Shown in pieces: positions 56,401 to 64,000 of a stretch of DNA of 64,000 nucleotides. This stretch comes from Biscogniauxia marginata. Taxonomy: Eukaryota; Ascomycota; Sordariomycetes; Xylariales; Xylariaceae. The notes beneath the pieces are model-generated. The model worked only from the letters and a program-made list of their open reading frames with translations, had not been told where the DNA came from and made no database searches. Numbering within the stretch: position 1 is the first letter of the stretch; each line of letters opens with the position of its first letter. The translations under genes and the position numbers were made by a program. The DNA is taken from assembly GCA_022695795.1 (NCBI GenBank), contig MU404105.1:186001-250000 (forward strand), written 5' to 3'.

Positions 56401-58442
56401 TGTTGAAGCTTATATTATATTTTGTAGCAAAGATGTAGAGAAGACTTGGGGACAGGTGTGTTGGTGAAGATCGTGTAGATCATCTTCACTTGAGAGGCCG
56501 AGTTTTACTGACCTTTATATTACCATTACTTGACTACGATTGATACCAAATACTTTGGCGAAACTAGAACTAGTAGGCCTCCGTGTTCTGAGGTGAGATA
56601 GGGGGCTTGTATCATGTGCTCCTAGAGGAATTTCACAACATGTCGTTGTGCTCACGTCGTAGCGCCCATCATGTTTACTAGTCCATGTTACCTCCATCAC
56701 AACAAATCTGTAGCTGGTGGAGAGAGGAGTCCAGAACGTCGGGCTTGCCTATAAATGGAATACTGTGAGGCCTCGTGAGCAGATAGATGTAATCAAGACT
56801 TAGAGTTAGCTTATATTCATATTCCAACATCACGCACACCCTGATGTGAAGGGATGATGTAAGCACCTCCGACCAATTATGTCTGGATATCCAATGCTCA
56901 CCACACACTTTTGCCTGGCCTATTGATTACCTATATATGATAGTGTTTAGTAAGATAAAGGGAAATTTAAGTAAGAAGCTGCTTGATGTGGAAAATAACT
57001 GGTTAGGTTGGCTACAAGTAGATATGTAGCTAGATCCAAGTGAGGAAAAGACAAAGTACACGCAAACATGTACTTTTCAACTATAGCAGGACCTTTCTCT
57101 CTCTTCTAATACTACTCTTACAAAAAACTAAGATGAGATAAAACAATTTCAATTGCAATGAAACGACTTGAAAAGGGATACGGAATCTAGGCAAATGGTA
57201 GACCTTACAATTGCTTAATTTGAACTTCGATGAATTTAATAAGGATGGTATTATGGTTCTCCAAGAGTGTAAAAGCCATATCCTCCGTTACGAAGTCATA
57301 ATGAATAGATGATTTAGGCAAATAAGTACAAACACGTTTCGTCCGGTATTAACTTCGGAGCAAACATCTGTGACTGTTATTGAGGAACAAAAACTCGATT
57401 CGATTGCACTATGAATTATACCCTAATTGCAACTCACCCCCTATTCATCACCTTCAGTAACGCTTATGTATCCCTTTTCGCTTTGAACTATTGTTTGCAA
57501 ATTTCTTTTTTTAAAAACCTGTATCTGCTGCTTTTAAATCGACCACGAGAGGCTACACAATTCGATTTCAATTAAGGAAAGATATGGGCAAAACTTGGAA
57601 ATATAACTTTAACAACCTCCGATACACAGAACTACGGCACCTACAAGATTTCCCTAACGACAACAGAACAATACTATTAAAATGACGGATGCCGAGTACA
57701 CGGTCTTATTATCATTCCTCGTCGTAATTTTCGCTCTCGGCTCGGTGGCGGCTGTTTACATTTTAACCAATCCGCAACATGTAAGGGCTTAGAAAAAAGG
57801 GAGAGAACACTGTCTTACACCGCCGTTGGAACGACAGAAGCTTATGGTACGTCATATTTCACTGCCAGAGTACATGATAAAGTTGAAAGTTGATCTAAAA
57901 CTTTGTATCTTGTTAGGAGTATTATTTTTGTGCTATTTTCGATCGCGAGACCCGTCGTCTAGCTCTAGGACGCTGATACACATTCCATCGCTGATAATGT
58001 GACATAATGTCAAATCTGACTAATGCGGAACTGCAACATAAGTATGGCAAGCAAGCAAGAATTGGTCTCACGGGCATGTACATTGGCTCTTGTGGAAGAG
58101 AACACTACACTTGCAATTAGCGAGGAAGGATTGATGATTTATCATGTGACTCGGTATACGTAATAAATAGAACAATTATCCACAAAGGCTTACGGGAATG
58201 ATAAATAGATTGTTATGGGTTGCCATGTTGGGCCATCGTATAATTTATTTCGTATCGTAACCTCCTGACACTAAAGCCGCAGCAGTTCCACAGGTATGGG
58301 CATGCCCGTAGAGCTCGAGAGACCATACATGAAATTAAATACCCTGGAATGAGTTTAATGTACATTAACATTGTTTAGTGATTGATAATATAGTAGTTGG
58401 ACACTAGTTATGTTTGTTTTTTATTATATTACTTGTAGATGA
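56401..58442. other. Intergenic region (2 kb)
   Basis: AT-leaning sequence with one possible small membrane peptide at 57682-57792, described separately. No repeats or RNA genes recognised. Confidence 0.5.
57682..57792 (+). CDS. Possible 36-residue single-pass membrane peptide
   Basis: The frame MTDAEYTVLLSFLVV continues through about 20 hydrophobic residues to ILTNPQHVRA. The hydrophobic run has a clean transmembrane character and the ATG is in a fair AAAATG context. A GTAAGG donor-like site follows codon 33, so this may be the first exon of a larger gene whose remainder was not found. Confidence 0.3.
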   Translation: MTDAEYTVLLSFLVVIFALGSVAAVYILTNPQHVRA

Positions 58443-60382
58443 TTATGATTTTACCTGCTTTTGGGTGTCGGATCTCTTGGTGATGCGTAGCCAAAAGTCG
58501 CTTGCTGACCAGAAGATTGCGCCTCGAGCCTTGATGGGAGCTTGAGGGTTCACGATCATGAAGTCATATCTTCGAAGTAGCTGGGCGATAAGGTTAGCCT
58601 GGTCTCAAAATAAAGATATCTTAAAATGGGTATATACTTCGACGAATATCTTATTGAGCTCCATCATCGCAATTGGCTTCCCTAAGCACTGATACTTCCC
58701 AGAACCAAAGTCCAGTTCCACGATAGCATTCATCCTCTTGAGGGTATTAGAGTCTACTTCTAGCCATCTCTCAGGCCTGAAAATATCGGCGTCAGGTCCC
58801 CAAATCTCTTTGGAGCGCATAAGTCCGAAGAAGTTCATGCCTATTTGGGTCCCCTCAGGGACGAAATACCCATTAATTAAGTCTCCTCCCTTAGGTGCTT
58901 GCTTGTTACCTAGTCCGAGGACCGGAGGATAAATTCGTAGCCCCTCCTTAATCACAGCTTGCAAGTACGGCATCATCCTCGACTCGGTGTCGGTGATGGG
59001 GTTGCTCAATTTACCTGCGGCTAGAAATTCATCGATTTCCTGTTGCAGGGCTGCATAAGCTGAAGGTGTAGTAATTAGACACAATAGCGTCAGACAGATC
59101 GCTGTTGTGGTCGAAATTGATCCGGCGATTCTCCAAAGTGTGAGTATAAGTCACGATAGGGGGTTTCCATGCCTTCTTACATCTGAACAAATACTTGCTG
59201 CATAAGTTCTTCCCGTGTCATACCATTGTTGATAAAGGCTTGCATCATGTCTTTCTGTGGCTTCGCGCCTGGCTTGAGTCGCTTGTCGACAAATGACCTG
59301 GCAATTCTGGCTTCGTGTCAGCATATAGAGTGAGAAATTACCGGCTTAAGGAAGCTTTTTAGGGGTAGTGGCTTCAAGAATTATTTTCTTACCCCATCAA
59401 CCTGCCGAAACCGATTTGATCCCCTTCCTTTGGCAACATCACATTGAAGGGCCACTTGTAAGCTACTTTGGCAAGCCATGGCATTACGGACAAGATGTTC
59501 ATGATAGGGAGAGAGCCTTCGGATATCTCATGGTAGTTATAGAGGTCGCTGTCTTCTCTCAAATAACCAAATGCACCCCCGAAAGAGATATCGCCAATGA
59601 CATCCAGTGTGAAGAAGGATATCTTTTGAAAAAACTGCACAGGGCGATAATCGGCGGTTGAGGATAGATACTTGCTATTGATGAGCTTCACGAGCTCTAG
59701 GACTTGACGGTCAATTCCCACGCCGAAGCCAAACCCTTCATTTTCCTTACCACCAAACTATGTTGGAAAAAGTTAATATTGACTGAATTATTTATGCTTT
59801 TATAGTTATTCTTCCTCGCCTAAGTATCATGGCTGGGCTACGACCTGGAAGACATAGACGACTTACTGCAGTACCCATTTTGGCACGTAGAACGCGGTGC
59901 GCGGCGTCGTTGCGTAATGATACCACTGTATCTTCTTCGGGTATGATGCGACCTGTTTCGTAAAAGTCCCCTTTGGTGTAAGGAGAACGAACAGCAGACA
60001 TCATCCGCAGCACAACGGGATCTGTGGAGAGGAGCTCATTTGGGCCGATGCGAACTAGAGGGCCTAGAAAAATTGTAGGGTTAACACATCTCTACAGCCA
60101 CGAGCGTTATTTCTGTCTTCGTTTTCTTTTATTCGCTTTACACGCACCGTATTGCTCTGAAACGTCCCTTAGATGTTCGTGGAGCTTTCCACTCAACGCC
60201 CTCCTGAGTACCCATACCACGGAGGTGGAGGCTAGAAACGGCCCTGGAATATGTCGCAATCGATACCAGGACCTGAAATTATGGGCGACCAGAATGACGA
60301 AGGCGATGGAAACTCCATAAAGAGCCAGTATGAGAAACGATAGATCTTTCAGGCTTTCTACAAATAGCCTCATCATGCCCAT
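58443..60382 (-). CDS. Cytochrome P450 monooxygenase
   Basis: Six exons fit: 60382-60148, about 60066-59867, 59757-59393, 59306-59181, 59130-58638 and 58580-58443. A membrane anchor (LSFLILALYGVSIAFVILVA) is followed by RHIPGPFLAS, the I-helix region IIAGSISTTTAI, KEGLR as the ExxR motif, FRPERWLE and the haem loop FGSGKYQCLGKP with Cys ligand. The overall pattern resembles the pisatin-demethylase-like fungal group. The I-helix lacks the usual acidic residue (Ile in place of Asp/Glu in AGSDT), while a Ser remains. The enzyme would sit on the ER and oxidise a small molecule; substrate unknown. It is divergent from the methyltransferase at 62035. Confidence 0.88.
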
Positions 60383-62034
60383 ACGAGATCTATAAGTGGG
60401 TGTCTGGTTGAAAAGTGTTGGTTACTCAGGCAGTATCAGTTACACTGCGCACGGCTTGTCCCGACGAGCTGGTAGCGAACCAAATGTAAGGATTTCAGAG
60501 TTAACCTTCTGGATAAGGGTGTAAGAGTCTTAGACGGATCGGGCTGGCACAACAACTACCTACGAACCGGGGGTTTGAACCTCTTTTCTTCTCACTTCCG
60601 AGCCAGGCCTGTCTTGTCGGGGGGGAATTGAAGAATAAACGCCCACTTCGTGAATCAGCCCATCGTGAATTGGCATTGCGTCGGGCATATGTAATGATGG
60701 ATAGTACATCAGCTACGCACCTAATGATAAAAGGCTCAGTCTGCGGCTAGATTCGTGTAGCTTCTCCTGGTTTAGAGATGTTGGCCTTCAGGGACTCAGC
60801 CAAATCTACGCAGTGAATATCAGGGGGAATATTGCATTGTTGACAAGTCATCAGCCAAAACGGCTCCGAGGTGGATGGAGACCAAGCGGCGCCATCTCCC
60901 AAAGCGGATGATAAGTGCATTGTGGAGAGATGGTGGATTTTCTATAATACATACTAACTAGATGGGACAATAGTAGGTTTTTTCTTTTCTTCTTTCTTTG
61001 TTTCTGAGTACACGGTTTACTTGACCTAGTTATCTAAGTAGGAATCGCAGATAGCGTAATATAATGTTCTCAAAATCCGGCATATTTTCTACATACTAGT
61101 AGGTATAGACAGACGATAGGAAATGATCATCTATTCGTACGTTTCTTCTGAGGTTTTCTGATTAGTGGGGGGATAGGCAGTCGGTCTATTTATCCTTCAA
61201 TGTTCCTGTGCGGAGTTATGCACACCATTTTTCAATGAAGGGAAAAACCTATACTCTAACTCGTATTTTGTTACTACTAAACTGCACACTTATTTCGAAT
61301 GCCCTAGGTTACCAGGGTAAGAGCCTTGAATCGCCAATTTATCTTAGGCACTCCAGACGCGCGTGCCAGCATGGTTCGAATCCAGTATGTTTAAGTGGTT
61401 AAAGTCTCGTCGCAACTGAAAATTTTTGGAAACTCAAAGCATACTTAATTGGACGTTATACAGAGATAGCTACGAGCCCAAGACGCCTTTCGCATTAGTT
61501 ATGTCCAGAAGACGTGGTCTCGCTTGCCAACTGTTGAGTAGAATGACCAACATAGGTTTGCAATATTTAAACACTTACGCGGCTTTCAAAGTAGTCGGAT
61601 ATTGGAGTGTTATCATTTGGTTAATCCAGGCCGTTGAGGACAAAAACCAATTTCTGGGCCGGCGAGGGCGTTCTTCTTTTCAGCTGAGTCAGACAATGTG
61701 TAATATGCTGTCTAAAGATAGCAAGGGAGAGAGATAGGTCACAAGTGTCTCACCGACGAACCCCTTGTTCAGCCACCACATGCCAGAACCTGGCGTTCTG
61801 AAGGGAGTAACTTAGCGCGTGATGGCGCTGTGCTCGGGAGCCGTGCACATTCTATCACTGCAGTGTATGCAACCTAGCATAATACAATACGCAAATGAAT
61901 ACGATCTGATTTCTCCGCTTGGGTTGGAATACCCATCGCGATAGATGTGTTGATTTCTCGCTCAGCTCCGCATCTAAGTGATAACTCGATAGCGTATCAT
62001 CCTAACTATATTACGTCTGCCGGAATTTGTGACT
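60383..62034. other. Divergent promoter region, P450 / methyltransferase (1.65 kb)
   Basis: Shared upstream region of two likely secondary-metabolism genes. Open frames at 61208-61402 and 61426-61737 are AT-rich and show no family; the first has a hydrophobic stretch but no supporting splice structure. Confidence 0.5.
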
Positions 62035-63872
62035 ATGGGGAACGGCGACGGTGAGTAATTGACCAGGGATGCAGCGACCCGATTGCTGATGAACCGCCTA
62101 CAGGTACCCATCGCAAATCTAGCGGTCCTAATAGTCCCGAGGCCTCGACCGCGCGATCCACCGAGATCGATCCGAGGCAAGCGACCCTCATTGAATCTGG
62201 TGGGACGGATGAAGAGGATGAGTTCGAGCCAAGTGATTACGACGAGACATCTATTAGCGACTCGGTCACGATCGGATCTAGCGTGTACGAGCATAGCTAT
62301 AGGAATGGGAGAAGATACCATAGGTTTAGGTACTTTAAGGGCGAAGGGTCTGTCGATAATGAGACGGAACTCTAACTTCGATTCTTAGGCATGGCCGGTA
62401 CCCAATTCCGAACGACGAAACCGAGCAGAACCGAGAGGACATGCTCCACGCTATGATGCTAGAGGCGACTGACGGGAAGTTGTTCTTTGCGCCAATTCAG
62501 GACAGCCCCCATAAGATAATCGACTTAGGCACCGGGACGGGGATCTGGGCCATCGAGATGGCAGATAAGTATCCGTCCGCAGAGGTGTTAGGTATCGGTG
62601 AGTCGTACGCTTTACGACTTACGATGTCGAACACGAAATGACTGGAAGCAGACCTTAGCCCGATACAGCCGATATGGATTCCGGCGAATTGTAAATTTCT
62701 CTTGGACGACGTAAGGATGAAAAAAAGGAGGACTCGATCATTCTTAGAGTGGATTTCGATCCTACATGGTCATGTAGGTTATTTGCTAACCCTCTGGCGC
62801 AGGTAGAAGATACATGGGAAAATGGACATAATTGGGATTTCGCACATATGCGGAACATGATACCTATACTGAGGTCTGTATTCAGTGTATATCCAGATAG
62901 AAGGGACGCATGACTAACCCGAGAGGGCTTGCAGAGATCCTGTCAAGGTCTTGAAAGACGTGTTCGAGTAATATCTACCCGTGCCCATGCCAGCGTTGGC
63001 GCACAGGCAACCCAACTGACCAACTTTTCTGCAGAAACCTCAAGCCTGGTGGCTGGGTTGAGCTTCAAGACGTTGACGGCATGGTTCACTGTGATGATGG
63101 TACGCTTCCCGATAATTGGCCTGTTCTCGTCTTCACCAATTTGATGGTAGAGGCCTTCGCGAAGCTTGGAACAAAGTCGCATGCCGCAGTCTTTGGACGG
63201 GAGTATTTAGTCGAGTCCGGATTCGTCAACATACAGCACCACAGTATTAAATTACCATATGGAACATGGCCGAAGAATAAGTATGTCCACGCTCCGTAGT
63301 GCTAGAAAACTAACCTTCATGCCAAGTGCATTCCCCCTTTCCTGGAGACCCATGACTTTTTGCCTCGTACTATGCGTACTCCATGTAGCGTCGCTGACAA
63401 CAAGAGGTTTCTAGGACCATGAGACTCATAGGCATGTACTATAGAACTGCAGCGGAGGAGTTCTTTCCAGCTAGTAGGTCTTCTTCCCCTAACCCACTTC
63501 TCGCCTCCCATGCTCGAGTAGCGTAGATACGTATCATTTTCTCACACCCCGGACTACCTGTTTTCTGGCCTGTCTGCCGTGATCTATTCTCGACATGGGT
63601 GAACTCACAATTAGTATCACAGTGGGCGCAATCCAGCTACCTCTGCTAGGCTGGCAACCGGAGGAGATCGAAGTCTTCTTCGCAAAATGCCGCAATGCCA
63701 TGAGGCAAGACAATGTCCACGCCTAGTACGTCATGCCCGACTCTATTGAGTTTACTTAGTTGCGAGTGGAATATGATCTTGAAGCCTTCTGATCGAGTTG
63801 AGCGCTTGCTAACCCTCGGTGCGATTTAGCGGTATGATGCATTTCTGGTCCGGCCAGAAACCCCTGACTTAG
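62035..63872 (+). CDS. LaeA-like SAM-dependent methyltransferase
   Basis: Ten exons fit with GT-AG borders: 62035-62050, 62104-62329, 62389-62597, 62652-62710, 62803-62873, 62935-62967, 63035-63280, 63415-63473, 63623-63725 and 63830-63872. After an acidic, Ser-rich N-terminus come RYPIPNDETEQNREDMLH, the SAM-binding motif IIDLGTGTGIWAIEMADKYP, GIDLSPIQPIWIPANC, NLKPGGWVELQDVD, then MRLIGMYYRTAAEEFFPA and a C-terminus MMHFWSGQKPLT. This is the LaeA/Llm family, which includes the global regulator of secondary metabolism and many cluster-associated paralogues. Several exons were invisible as long frames and were recovered from conserved motifs. This is more likely a paralogue than LaeA itself. 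Confidence 0.87.
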
Positions 63873-64000
63873 GCGAATCGTAGCAAAGTGAAGAATGCCT
63901 AGGGCGTCTGGAAGGGAACAACAGGTCGTACAATGTTACCATATTGAGAGTTCATGTTGGCCTGCAGTATCGTTGATAGAAAGGGTCGCATTGCAAGCTT

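Noticed and set aside
61371..61384. GGTTCGAATCC string resembling a tRNA B box
   Set aside because: The flanking bases pair at only three of five T-stem positions and no acceptor stem or A box is found.
61208..61737. Possible small secreted protein genes between P450 and methyltransferase
   Set aside because: Only a weak hydrophobic stretch; composition is AT-rich intergenic and no splice model or family supports it.

Overview
The window looks like nuclear DNA of a filamentous ascomycete (Pezizomycotina). Genes carry 50-200 base introns with GTAAGT-like donors. Fungal-only families are present (Zn2Cys6 regulator, LaeA-like methyltransferase, AA8 cytochrome, Swc3, Ral2-like kelch protein). 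The left end is an AT-rich retroelement with the damage expected from repeat-induced point mutation (RIP). The species cannot be named from this sequence; frequent intergenic TAGGTA/CCTAGGTA motifs are a visible peculiarity.

Layout. 1-7081 is a RIP-ruined Ty3/gypsy element on the minus strand, truncated by the window start, with one LTR at its right end. 7186-8003 is a lineage-specific gene damaged by tandem repeats next to an assembly gap. 8.9-12.8 kb holds a secreted AA8 haem protein and a two-domain aldo/keto reductase. 15.5-18.4 kb encodes a regulator with two consecutive Zn2Cys6 clusters. From about 19 to 50 kb the window is mostly core genome: a patatin-type lipase, several alpha/beta hydrolases, a Ral2-like kelch/BTB protein, a 1-Cys peroxiredoxin, N-myristoyltransferase, an ABHD12-like hydrolase, Swc3 of the SWR1 complex, an M50B-like membrane protease and a membrane ZZ/EF-hand protein. 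From 49.6 kb the content becomes accessory again: a secreted lactonase-like beta-propeller, an MDR reductase, a GH16 glucanase, a cytochrome P450 and a LaeA-like methyltransferase. The last two are divergent around a 1.65 kb shared upstream region and could be the edge of a secondary-metabolism locus.

How genes relate. There are no operons. Divergent pairs that may share control regions are ABHD12-like/swc3, M50B/ZZ-EF, lactonase/MDR and P450/methyltransferase. The patatin lipase, peroxiredoxin, NMT, Ral2 and Swc3 are housekeeping functions with no direct pathway link visible.

Most interesting points. An 8-base microexon restores the oxyanion motif of the ABHD12-like hydrolase. The regulator has twin zinc clusters, the first interrupted by an apparent GC-AG intron. 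The M50B protease gene has an AT in place of the GT donor. The NMT has an atypical C-terminus and lies between two AT-rich islands. A 17-base repeat array breaks the reading frame of the 7186-8003 gene. An unrecognised N-terminal region is spliced in frame to an aldo/keto reductase. All splice models here were built by eye from reading frame, splice sites and family motifs; none is backed by transcript data.
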